This document shows positions 13,791 to 24,150 of a DNA stretch of 64,000 bases, in pieces. The stretch is taken from the NCBI GenBank assembly GCA_037127475.1, contig CM073759.1:101761634-101825633 (forward strand). The letters are read 5' to 3'. Both the position numbers and the translations under genes were made by a program. The notes under the pieces were generated by a model. That model saw only the letters and a program-made list of their open reading frames with translations, made no database searches and was not told the DNA's origin. Each line of letters begins with the position of its first letter. Positions within the stretch are counted from its first letter, which is position 1. Origin of the DNA: Arma custos. Lineage: Eukaryota > Arthropoda > Insecta > Hemiptera > Pentatomidae.

Positions 13791-14585
13791 ATTTTTTTTT
13801 TTAAACACTTTATTGAATCATTTCAATCTGCCACTTGTGGGAAATAAGTAATGGTGCTATGCATCTTACAATCATTCCATAAGAAAACAATGATATAAAC
13901 AAAATCAAATAAATAAATGCATAAATAAATATATACATGCGGAAAAAAATATACATGCCGTAATAAAAAGAAATTAATGCGGAAATGATAATAAAATAAA
14001 GTAAAAAAAAAAAATTACACATTCATACCCTATTTACAATTTGCCTGGGAACCCCGAACTGAGCTTCTTCCCCAGGAATGAGGGCAAAGCAGGAGTCCGG
14101 GAGGCCCCTGTCCCCTTTCCCAGAAAAATTGGCTTTAAACGCCAATGGAAGCAGGTAAGGACGCTTCACATATACAGGTCGTGAGTGGAGAATCTGGCCA
14201 GTACCAGTACTTCAAATAACATTATTATATCAGGTCTCAGGGATCTTGGTGGGTTATATGGATGTGTGGAACTGGATAATGACTGAGCCAGGGGGTTGGG
14301 ATGACAGGCAAGGTTTTGGTGAAAGTTTGAACATTTATTAGGGATGAGGTCGAGGACGAAAGGAATGTTGAGATCATTATGGAGGGTTTTGTGTATACTA
14401 GAAACATAATAAGGAGCATTGGCAATAGTTCTCAGGACTTTGGATTGAAAGGATTGAATGCGTCTGATATTCGATTTTTTTGCGGTCCCCCACAGTTCCA
14501 GTCCGTAGGTCCAAATAGGTTTGATGATGGCCTTGTATATTAGTAGTTTATTTTCTATTGAAAGATGGGATGTCTTATATAGTAA

Positions 14586-15154
14586 TCTTACTAATATTAT
14601 AAATGTGAAAGTTAGTATGTTTGTCTCTCTTTAACGCAAAATCTACGGAACGGATCTGGATGAAACTTTACAGTAATATAGGTTATAGATCAGAATAACA
14701 CATAGGCTATAGCAACCGCGGATTTAGAGGGGTGTGCACGGAGGCACGTGCCCCCCCTCCCGACAGATTTTTAGGTAAAGTGGAGAATCCGTTATAGTAC
14801 ATAATTAAAGGAAAATCACATGATAATAGTTGTTAAAATAACAGAAAGAACAAGAGTGAAACTGTTTGTTTTGATATCCTAATAATCTTACTAATATTAT
14901 AAATGTGAAAGTTTGTATGTTTGTCTCTCTTTAACGCAAAATCTACTGAACGGATTTGGATGAAACTTTACAATAATATAGGTTATACATCAGATAACAC
15001 ATAGACTATAGCAAGCGCGGATTTAGGGGGAGGGTGCATTTGTAGATAGGTTCTTTTTATAGTTTAAGAAAGAAATTTTGATAATTCCACCTCCAAGGGC
15101 TTACTTTATGTGGCAGACCAAATTCCACGCTAGTGAAGCCGCGGGTATAAGCTA

Positions 15155-15155
<1 letters not shown>
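14586..15155 (+). mobile_element. Helitron-type nonautonomous element, doubled 5' end, inserted in Jockey-1
   Basis: Starts TCTTACTAATATTATAAATG after an A and ends GCCGCGGGTATAAGCTAG before a T. This matches Helitron rules: 5' TC, 3' hairpin then CTRR, insertion between A and T. A second 5' end starts at 14886 and repeats the first about 110 bp at about 90% identity, so the element is a tandem or nested pair. It interrupts the Jockey-1 reading frame. Assignment to Helitrons rests on termini only, with no Rep/helicase present. Confidence 0.6.

Positions 15156-15203
<48 letters not shown>
15156..15203. repeat. (AT)n microsatellite at the Helitron 3' end
   Basis: About 24 uninterrupted AT units begin directly after the CTAG terminus. 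Confidence 0.9.
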
Positions 15204-15206
<3 letters not shown>

Positions 15207-15565
15207 GTCTGAATCCTCTGTTAAGTTCTTGTATTTTGAGTCTGATATGAGGATTCCATTAAGTCTTTTGTGTAGGAGGAAGTCAAGGTATCGTACTGTG
15301 TCGTAAATAGGCAGGACGGTTTCATTGAATTGGACAGAAGAACAGGTTCCCCGGCAATGTGTAAAAGTCACGTGTTTGCATTTTTCCTCGTTGACTTTGA
15401 TACGCCATTGTTTACACCAAATTTCAATGAGTGGAAGGTGCCTTTGGAGGTTCGAGGAAGCCATTTCGGAATCTGGATGAGATGATAGGATGGCTATGTC
15501 GTCTGCAAACGTTGCAAGAAAGGTTTCAGGAGCAGTTGGGATATCAGCAAAGTATTGAATTAGAA

Positions 15566-16422
15566 ATAATTAGGAAGGATTAATTAGAAACAAGTAAAAA
15601 TTAGTGAAATCCGAGTGTTAATGAAAAAACATTGACATAAGAAAGATCATACAATAGCTTTAAAAAAGAAAAGAAAAGACAAAAAATCTGGTGGAATAAT
15701 AACGTGAGTTAAAAAAAAAAAAACAGCGAGGAATCGGATGAAAAAATTGGGCATCTGCTCCACAGTTTGTCACTCCTAGTTGGGTTACATCGTTTACTGT
15801 TTAATCGTTTCATTTTTAATATTTTCCAAAAATAAAATTCATCGCGAGCTTTATTATGGAAAAGAGAATTTACGTATGGTTATCTTCCATACTATATATA
15901 GTTGTTTTCCATACTAAAGTTCATGATAACTTGAAATTTTGGAAAATATAATACGGGAAACGAATGAAATGTTAAAACTTATTGTGACTCAAGTCGAAGC
16001 GAAAAACTGGGGAATAATTACCAAAAATAGCTACATATAAATTTATAAATCAAATAAATACCTTAATTTGTTTTAGGCCTTTTGCCAATTTAATTTTATT
16101 TTTTAGTTTCAATACAAAATAAATGAAAACCACGTCTTCCCAGCTCCTCCGTTAACAATGAATCATTGAATGCTTGAAAGTTATTTCCTTAAACACTGCA
16201 ACATTTTACTTAGGATATTATTTTAGGCAAGGAATGAATTACGTTAATACCATTTTAATTTTGTAGGAAATCATTCTTTGGGTTTTTTTTCAAAAAAACT
16301 TACTCATGTTCTAATGTAAGGCCATAGACGTGATTTTGAGCTCTTTGTTGATCGGTCCTTCACATTGATATTGGCGGGATCGCCAATTTGTCATGATTTT
16401 GAGTTAAAGAACTAAATTCATT
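15566..16422. other. No gene seen
   Basis: AT-rich single-copy sequence. I see no coding, RNA or repeat signal. Confidence 0.4.
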
Positions 16423-17395
16423 ATGAGTTATTGTCCCTCTGCAGCTGATAATGAAATCGCTCCGTTTCGCCCAAATGTTGTTGGGGATACCGATGATTTT
16501 GATGAAGTTAGAAGATTTTTACAATTTTCGGCAAGAAATATAAGGAATGAAAAGCTGTCATAGCTGGTATGGTACATATAAACATTTTGCTAAGCCTTTG
16601 CCTTTATATCATCTTTAATATTGGATTTAAAATAAGTTTTAACTTTTTTTAGATCACCTCCACTCAAAAGTTCTGTGACCGGATCAAAAGCTTTACTTCT
16701 GAAATTATTTCTCAGAAGTATAATGGATCTATATTTGTTAAACTAGCTGGAACTATTGAACAAATCTTGGAATCAGGATTGAGTTTTACTACTATTGATT
16801 AAATTGTCGTTGTTTTTGACACAACTCTAAAGAGTTGTAAACAATGAACGATGTTCTACTATTTTATATGCATGAAGTTTCCCAAAACAGTATATGTACT
16901 TTCTCACTTATTGATTTTGATGTATATGTTACTCATAATCAACTAGGTTCTTGAGAATCTTAATGCTGTTAAGCCTTCGTTTTCCTCTGAGGCTAAATTA
17001 TAACGATAAAATCAGCTGATGAATAGTTTCTGCCATATGGTTTATGTAGTTTTAATGCGTCCTTTTTAAACTAAAATAGGTCCTTTTCTATTAGCTCATT
17101 CATATTTTTTTCGTGTACCATCAGCTCATGAGTTCCATCCTGACATATTTGTCAAAAGTTCATTACAAAGGAAAACATTTAGATCTGCCTTACCAGATCT
17201 AGATTTTAAAGTTATAATTGTTGATGTTCCATTCTTAGTAACACCAGTTGTTGTTATACTGAGTCATTGGTCATTTATGGAAAATCACCTCAATCGAATA
17301 TATATAGATAATTTCTTACTTTTTTTTATGGTTTTCTCTTATAACTTTTCTCTAAGTTATTCGTTGATGAGTATTATGATAATAAGCCAGCATGA
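16423..17395 (+). pseudogene. Unrecognised decayed gene-like region
   Basis: Three open blocks with protein-like composition lie in order. Block 1, 16423-16563, is 46 codons from ATG ending in TAG; its middle reads GDTDDFDEVRRFLQFSARNI. Block 2, 16653-16802, follows a good polypyrimidine-AG acceptor and gives 50 codons including KFCDRIKSFTSEIISQKY, ending TAA. Block 3, about 17095-17395, follows a CTATTAG acceptor and stays open for about 100 codons with SALPDLDFKVIIVDVPF. GT/AG signs lie between blocks 1 and 2, but an in-frame TAG precedes the donor. I do not recognise the family. It may be a pseudogene, an intact gene whose splicing I misread, or chance. Confidence 0.2.
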
Positions 17396-18141
17396 CTATA
17401 TATGATCTATCTATCTATATCTCATATTATCTACACAAAATGCACAACTTGTACAAATATTATGCCATTGTAATAATAATCATTGTAAGCACACAAACAT
17501 TGGTACGATAAACACTATCACGTCTGTCAGCCAAATCTTTTGTTTTCACGAATTGGCTAAAATACCAAAGAGGATATGTGGCTTGACTAACTAAGTAAAC
17601 AGAATACGAATGATCAACAAAAGTAGTAAGAGGTTTTATTTCTGGAGCCTTTATTCAAACTCCATGTTCTCAGTTCTACAAATTTTCCAATCCAAATTCC
17701 ACATAGATACGCCACTTGGCATTACACCTACAAAGCTGCAGTTTGGCTCAAATTATGACGGGATTTGATGATCAGAACCAATTATTTGTTCATCTCTTCA
17801 ATAAAATCTGGAAATTTAAAATAAAAACAAGAATGTACGTTGTATAAGCGATAGTGCCATTGTGATTGTAATACCTATGATACTAATAGGTAGTTTTTTT
17901 ATTGACCAATTCAAAAATACAACAAAAGCAATTATCACAAATAGCGTAGCATCCATTTTTTTTTTGTATATACAACACTGATTGTGACAGGTCAAGGCAG
18001 GAAATCGCAAGACAACAAGAAGGCGTTAAGAGGTGAATAAGGATTTGAAGGTTGGAAAAAGCGACGAGTATAGATGATATTGCATTTATATTTATATATT
18101 TTTATCTTTTTTATGATGGTAAAATCCTATTTTTTGTTTCA
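17396..18141. other. No secure gene
   Basis: Contains a short (TATC)n-like tract near 17404-17430. On the minus strand an ATG at 17957 opens a hydrophobic signal-like peptide (MDATLFVIIAFVVFLNWS) with no linked second exon found. Confidence 0.3.
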
Positions 18142-18155
18142 GTATTATTCAATTG

Positions 18156-18445
18156 TTTGTTTGTTTGTTCATTTAACGTCACTTTATGCTGCTATGGCTA
18201 ATCGGACGTTGCTACAGTGGGAGCTCTAAATTTTGCCTATCCAGGTTTAATTAGGATAGGGATTTTTAACGAGTACCTGACATCGTACAGGCTCGGGACC
18301 CCCGTTTAACGTCCCTTCCGAAGGACGGCGTAACTAAGGATTTTCTACTCCCTTAAAAAAATCCTAGGGCCACCTGCCGGGTTACGAACCCGCGATCTTG
18401 GGCTTATTAGTTTGTTACGCTAACCACTAGACCACAGGTGACCGT
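18156..18445 (-). mobile_element. tRNA-derived SINE family B, copy 1
   Basis: On the minus strand the head carries box A (GTGGTCTAGTGGTTAGCG) and box B (GGGTTCGTAACCC). The body follows and the tail is an AAAC repeat (GTTT on the plus strand). A perfect 14-bp target duplication, GTATTATTCAATTG, lies at 18142-18155 and 18446-18459. A second diverged copy is at 52455-52673. Confidence 0.88.
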
Positions 18446-18719
18446 GTATTATTCAATTGAAATATGAAATATGCTGTTACATAAGGTAAATCCTTGAAAA
18501 TAGGACTAGTAACAAAAAAAAAAATCGTTCATATTAATTGCATCACCTCCGGTATAAAATCGATATTGTTATTTCAATATACATTACAGGATGAAGATAA
18601 TTAAAAGTGTGCACGTGACGATATAATTGCGACCAACCAATAAATATCAATTATGACTGATGCACTATGTTAGTAAAACGTTCTATACAAAACAGCTTAT
18701 AATCCTATACATCAATGTT

Positions 18720-19025
18720 AGAGGAGCGGATTAGCTAAGTGATAGAGCACTGAGTTGCCGAAGGTCCTGGGTTCAAATCCTGCTCACTAGCAGGTTTTTC
18801 ATTAATCTGTTAGTGGCCGGAGATGGATCCTATGTGATCTAGGACTCTCCTGGGGCTTAACCAGCCTTTATAACGTGGATACCCAAAATAAGGGAAAACC
18901 CGGTGGTTGAGCGTGACTTAGGACATATTACCTTCCTGTACAACCGTTGTCCAAAAAACAGTATAGTCTCTATCATGTACTGAACCCTAGGCCCTTCATG
19001 GATTGTAATGGTACAGGCTTTTTTC
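18720..19025 (+). mobile_element. tRNA-derived SINE family A, copy 1
   Basis: The tRNA-like head has box A (TTAGCTAAGTGATAGAGCA) and box B (GGGTTCAAATCC). A non-tRNA body continues with CTCCTGGGGCTTAACCAG and ACCGTTGTCC, ending near GGTACAGGCTTTTTT. The same arrangement occurs at 29306-29693. Copy 1 lacks about 75 bp present in copy 2. No target duplication identified. Confidence 0.8.
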
Positions 19026-19268
19026 TGTACAGTAGCAGTAAAAAGTAATTGCACTTGCCAAATATTGGCCCTTAAGTTACATTGGAATGAAATAAAATTA
19101 CACAACTTTTTCAATTTAAAAATATTTTATTTACACAAGTTTTAAAGTGATAAATAAGCAATTAAATAAAACTGATTAATCAAAAAAATACAACCCAAAA
19201 AAAGGACCTTTCAAAAGTATTTGTACAAATTTGATTGTATTTGTTTACAAACATAATTTTGTTTGTTA

Positions 19269-19898
19269 GTCCTGAGAACTATTGTCAACGCTCCTTATTA
19301 TGTCTCCAACAAAACCCTCCATAATGATCTCAACATTCCTTTTGTCCTCGACCTCATCCCTACTAAATTCTCAAGCTTTTACCAAAACCTTGTCTGTCAT
19401 CCCAATCCCCTGGCTCAGTCATTATCCAGTTCCACACATCCATACAATCCACCCCGCCACCTAAACCGGCAATGGCCCCGAGACTTGTTATAATAATGCT
19501 ATTTGGAGTACTGGCACTGGCCAGATTCTCCACTCACGACCTGCGTGTATGTGTGAAGCGCCCTTAACCAGCTTTCATTGGAGTTTATTCCAGTGACGCG
19601 GCTGGAAAAGGGAGCAAGGGCCTTCTGAACTCCTGCTTTGCCCTCATTCCTGGGAAAGAAGCTTAGTTCGGGGACCCAGGCAAATTGTAAATAGGGTTTG
19701 AATGTGTACATTATTTTATTTATTTTTATTTTTATTATTTTTATCTAGACTTATTTTATTTTGTTTATACCACTTTTTGTTTTGTTATGGAATGGTTGTA
19801 GCTTCATAGCACCATTACTTATTGTCCACAAGTGGCAGATTGTAATGTCTGAATAAAGTGTTTAAAAAAAAAAAAATTGCATTTGAAAAAAAAAAAAA
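19269..19898 (+). mobile_element. Jockey-1 non-LTR retrotransposon, 5'-truncated copy 2
   Basis: Encodes only the C-terminal end of the reverse transcriptase ORF (NAPYYVSNKTLHNDLNIPF, then NPPRHLNRQWPRDLL and stop at about 19493). The shared 3' UTR and AATAAAGTGTTTAAA plus poly-A follow. A perfect 10-bp target duplication TTGTTTGTTA lies at 19259-19268 and 19899-19908. Confidence 0.9.
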
Positions 19899-20164
19899 TT
19901 GTTTGTTAAGGGCTTAATTCCATTCAGGATTAGGGATATTGTAACGAAATTTATTTAGTCTGTATTGTTCTGTATCTAAGTAAACATGTCACCAAAGATT
20001 TGTGAATTTTCTATTGCTACCCGAGAAAAGCGTGTATTTTTGCGAAATACATATCGGAAAATTGTTCAAACCTTTGGTAAGTGCTTTTCTATAGTTCGTT
20101 ATATTATTATGAAATATCATGGAGGACCATGTCCTCTTTGACAGTTTATCGCCACTCTGAACGA

Positions 20165-21115
20165 TCCTCAATGGCTCTTCTCTCTGTTCACCTCACACCT
20201 CCAGGAGCCCAAGTTCTGCCTCCATATCATTCAGCCATCGGAGTCTAGACCTCCCTCATAATCTTTATCCATCTGGACGTCCCTTCAAGTTCTGCTTAGC
20301 GAGATGTTTTGTATGTATCTGAAAAATAAAAAAAACCCATCATGTTCTTTCTTTTAAAACAGTGCACTATGTCAGGTTCTCCATATAGGTCCTTAATCTC
20401 TTCATTATTGTTCGTACTGAAATGATTTCCTTCTTTGCAATATAATCTTTCTCTCCCAACAACTCAGTTATCTCTCTTGGTGCTTGGTTAGGGTCTACCC
20501 CTTCCCATCATATATGACAACAAGATCAGGTACCGTCTAATATACTCTTATTTTGAGACTTCAAGAAATGTTGCTATTTCCGAAAAAAAATTCTGAGCGT
20601 CCAATAACATATGTAACCGTTCTCGATCCTTGTATTTGTTTCCTCTTCCAGTTTGTTATCTTCGGTTAGAATTTTAATTGTGGCAAGACATTTAATTTTT
20701 TTATATTTTTGAAACTACACCCTCTTCGTAGGAGATATCCATTAGATGACCGTTCCACGATTAGAGCATATACTTTGTTTCGTCTTCATTTATTATGAGC
20801 CCTCCCATCTTAGCTGAGCTTAGATGAGCCCGTTCACATTCCGAAAATGCCTCCAAGAGCACGTTTTAATATTTTGTTGTAATGACCAACTCATCGTATT
20901 GGGTCATGTTATTATAAATACATCCCTCCACCTCTGCTTTGGTTGTAACCACAATCTTCTGAAGTATCAAATTAAATGAATCCGGGGATGTAGGATCCCT
21001 TTGTTTAGATCTGTTTTGAATCCCGAATTCTCTGGAAACGTATCCATGTATCTGTACCAAACCACAACTTTTCTGTAACGACGCCCTTATCAGTCTGATA
21101 AGCTTTTCAGGCCAA
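20165..21115 (-). mobile_element. RTE-like LINE relic
   Basis: The minus strand at 20866-21110 reads a decayed reverse transcriptase block with VSREFGIQNRSKQRDPTSPD, which corresponds to the LRQGDPLSP region, then a degraded active-site region. At 20165-20300 the C-terminal GRP-type block (DMEAELGLLEV-like) is recognisable. Frames are broken. No termini found. Confidence 0.6.
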
Positions 21116-21768
21116 CGAAGAAAACTCAGGTTTTCTTATTGCTCATTGATAGTTGTCGATAAAAAAAAAAAGACACTTCAATTAGTTCACACGTTTTAAG
21201 ATCGATTTCAATAAGTACATGTTTTAAAAAAAAAAAGTGGTTCTATTTCCATTGTTGGTTTTATTATCATGCAATCAGATAAGTGCGTCGTTCATATGAA
21301 CTACTTTGTAATTTTTGTAATGATAATAAGTATTTCTTAATTGATCTTTGAGCACTAACTGATACCTAAATAATTTCCCTAAGTAGTTATAGTAATAAAT
21401 AACCTAAACATGGGTCAAATCGGTTTCCAGATTTTTTTAGAAGAACTATATTTTATGGAGCTGAAATATCTGACGATTTTTCAAACCTACAACCGCACCA
21501 ACAACTGAATTAAGTAATGATAAAAAAATATTTCCATCTTACAGCTTAACAAAATAAAATGAAATAAGACATTAAACCTATGCAATGCAACTTATTTATT
21601 CAGCCATAAAACGTATTAATTCTATGTGACTTGTTTTAATTATTTTCGTACATCAATTTTCTTGTTTCCTCTCATCATATCCAGGTTAAATTTAAATATG
21701 ACTTAAAAGACCGTCAGTAAATGAAATTCTCCAGAAATTTTCAGGCAAAATAATCTCACAAATCAAAT
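21116..21768. other. No gene seen
   Basis: AT-rich DNA between the RTE relic and the BEL element. Nothing recognised. Confidence 0.4.
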
Positions 21769-21773
21769 ATTAC

Positions 21774-21910
21774 TATTTAGTCGCGGGCCTGGACTGCCCG
21801 CCAGGTGGAACTGACAGATCATTGCCTCTAAAATCGGGAATACTGTACCGCCAAAACCAAGGAGAGGGCGAGCGACGCTATTGAGTCACTTCACTTGCTG
21901 TTAGATCGCC
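21774..21910 (+). repeat. BEL 5' LTR, truncated to 137 bp
   Basis: Aligns base for base with the first 137 bp of the 3' LTR at 27636 (four mismatches; the leading TG is TA here). It then jumps directly into gag. The remaining about 700 bp of LTR, the primer-binding site and the gag start codon are missing. Confidence 0.92.
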
Positions 21911-23142
21911 AATGAAGAGGCAGTAGTTAAAACGCGAATTGACAAATTAAAGCAATTAATAGACGAAATGAGAAAAACCAATAATGCCGTAATCACCGAG
22001 TCCATTAATGATGAGATACCTGTTCCTTCCGATCTTATGGATCAATTCATTCGAGCGCAAACCGAGGCTATGGACTTAGAGGTCCAATTATTGGACCGCT
22101 CAGTTACCACACGTGTCGCACCCCGGGCACCGGAAGTTCGGCTGCCCCCCCTTCATTTACCGAAATTTAACGGAGATATCACGCAATTCCAGAATTTTAA
22201 AACCACTTATATTCCGCTTATACACCGCAATAAGGACATCGATGACGGACTTAAGCTAACCTATCAAGACCAAGAGTTGCCTTTCAGGCGAAGCCTTGGC
22301 CGTCATAAGCCATTTGGATACTCTGGGCTCGAACTATTCTATCGCCTGGGCCGCCCTAATTGCTCGGTATAACAATCAAGCGGCGCTCGCGTCTCGGATA
22401 CTTCAAGAAATGTTAAATTTCCAACCCATCGCGCATCCATCGCAAAAGGCCCTGGAATCCGTTCTTAAATTATTTTCTGAACTGGGTCACCAATTAACCG
22501 CGACTAACATCCCTGATCTGGGAGACTATTTTTTATTTTTCATAACCTTCCGGAGTTTAGACCCCGTTACTCAAAACGAATTTAAGTTACAATATCCTAA
22601 TGACTTCCCTACATTTTCTGAGCTGCTCAATTACATCACGCGACTTCAAATTGCTACCGCATCCGTATCGGAATTACCGCTGTCGGATAATCGCCGTCGC
22701 CCGTCACCTAAGAGGAAAGAGCACCCCCCTATGCATCGGCAACCGCAATCTGTCAATCGCTCTGCTCGTGTGTTCGCAGCTGGGCTACTGTCAAGAAGTA
22801 CATAACCTTTATCACTGCCGAGAATTTAAAACCTTATCCGGTCGGGATCGCCTAGGGTTTGTTCGTAAAGAGGGTTTGTGCATCAATTGCCTCGGACAAC
22901 ACCCACCGGATAAATGTCAATCCACCCAGCGTTGTCATTTTTGCCAAGGTTTCCACCACACCTTGCTCCATCGGGGCATCACCGGATCACCATCGCGTTC
23001 GGAGCCATCCATTAGCTCCTACCTGGGTTCCCCTCGGTCAAATTCGTCAAATATTAGAACGCTTCCACCTCGCCGCTACTCTGCTCAACGTCAAATATAC
23101 AACAACCAGAGTCACCGATCCTCCCCGGCAGTTCAGACGTAA
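21911..23142 (+). pseudogene. gag: BEL gag, start deleted, frameshifted
   Basis: Capsid/nucleocapsid polyprotein. An open frame runs from the deletion junction (VKTRIDKLKQLIDEM, where BEL gag normally continues after its Met) through LPPLHLPKFNGDITQFQNF, the capsid core. It shifts to another frame near 22280-22296 (AVISHLDTLGSNYSIAW, then LRSLDP-type capsid). It shifts again near 22780, where two zinc knuckles read CINCLGQHPPDKC and CHFCQGFHHTLLH. No initiation codon of its own remains. Methionine 21968 is internal. Confidence 0.88.
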
Positions 23143-24150
23143 CATGCGTCATCACCACAACCCATGCACTGGTCGCCTGTCCTAGCCACTACACGGGCTA
23201 CGTCCTCTCGCAACTATTTGACAAGCCAAGCATCGGAGGAACCCATTTATGTAACATAACCCACCGTTATGTTGCCAGAACCCGTCGCCATCCTTCCGTC
23301 CGTATCAACCGACCCCACATCGAGATCGCCGCTTGTCCGAAGAAATCACTGTGCGCTCAGCTTCGCCCCCGGACAAATTAAAAATTTCTCAATGACCCAA
23401 TTCTTCCGCCGTATCGCCGCCTTCCTCTCGCACCCGACCTCAATGCTCGCCTATCATGGTCGAAAAGGATGCTTCCTTGTTACACCGCCGCTATCAATTA
23501 CCACGCAACAGTACCGCCGATAATTCTATACCGCTAACTACCGTCTCGCATCGATCACAATTAACTATGCTAGGGTCCTCGGGGGGCATGACACCGTCAC
23601 TGTTGCCCACCGGGCAGGTCTCAATATCGCGTTCTGATCACCAAGCTCAATCATGCCGAGCCTTGTTAGATTCTGGAAGCCAGGTGAGCTTCATCACCAT
23701 CAGGCCGTGTCTCAGCTGGGCCTCCCCGTATCATCATCCCCAGTCGGGGTAAGTGTTCTGGGGGAATCGTTGAACCTATCCTGCCCCGGGTATACCACCG
23801 CAACCATTCAGGTTCCGGACTCTGATCCGTTAAGCTTTCAGTTATTCGTGATCGAAAACATAACCAATTCACTTCCGGCCATGCCTGTGGACTTATCACC
23901 CTGGCCGTACATACGGGAACTCCCGCTCGCCGATCCATCGCTATGCCATCCTGGCCCTATAGATCTCCTCTTCGGGGTCGACGCCCTGCCACGAATCCTC
24001 CTCGGAATCGAACCATCGCCTAAGGGTGGACCCACGGTCTTGAATACCATATTTGGATGGTGTTTCATGGGGGAATGTCGTCCTCGTCGGACAAAGCGCC
24101 ATATTACCTGGGCCAAAGAAGTAGAAGATAATGAAGGCAAGACTTTTCGC
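23143..24150 (+). pseudogene. BEL aspartic protease and linker, frameshifted
   Basis: CRALLDSGSQVSFI (about 23663-23704) holds the DSG active site of the retropepsin. The frame changes near 23700-23750 into one carrying VSVLGESLNLSCPGYTTATI and then LLFGVDALPRILLG, the usual BEL sequence after the protease. A ten-C run at 24150-24159 coincides with the next shift, into the reverse transcriptase frame. Confidence 0.85.

Larger units (their letters stand above)
13793..15565 (-). mobile_element. Jockey-1 non-LTR retrotransposon, 5'-truncated copy
   Basis: Poly-A tail (as T) at about 13793-13803. The 3' UTR includes CCACAAGTGGCAGATTG and AATAAAGTGTTTAAA, shared with copies at 19269 and 63624. 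The coding remnant at 15057-15555 shows TFADDIAILSSHP (catalytic FADD) and EIWCKQWRIKVNEEKCKHVT, then VRYLDFLLHKRL. After an inserted Helitron, 14576 downwards continues with KTSHLSIENKLLIYKAIIKP and WTYGLELWG. The 5' end breaks off inside the reverse transcriptase just upstream of FADD. Copy is dead. Confidence 0.85.

Noticed and set aside
17816..18010. Signal-peptide-like minus-strand ORF (MDATLFVIIAFVVFLNWS...)
   Set aside because: Hydrophobic start near a TATA-like string, but no second exon or cysteine pattern could be linked. AT-rich DNA often encodes such segments.
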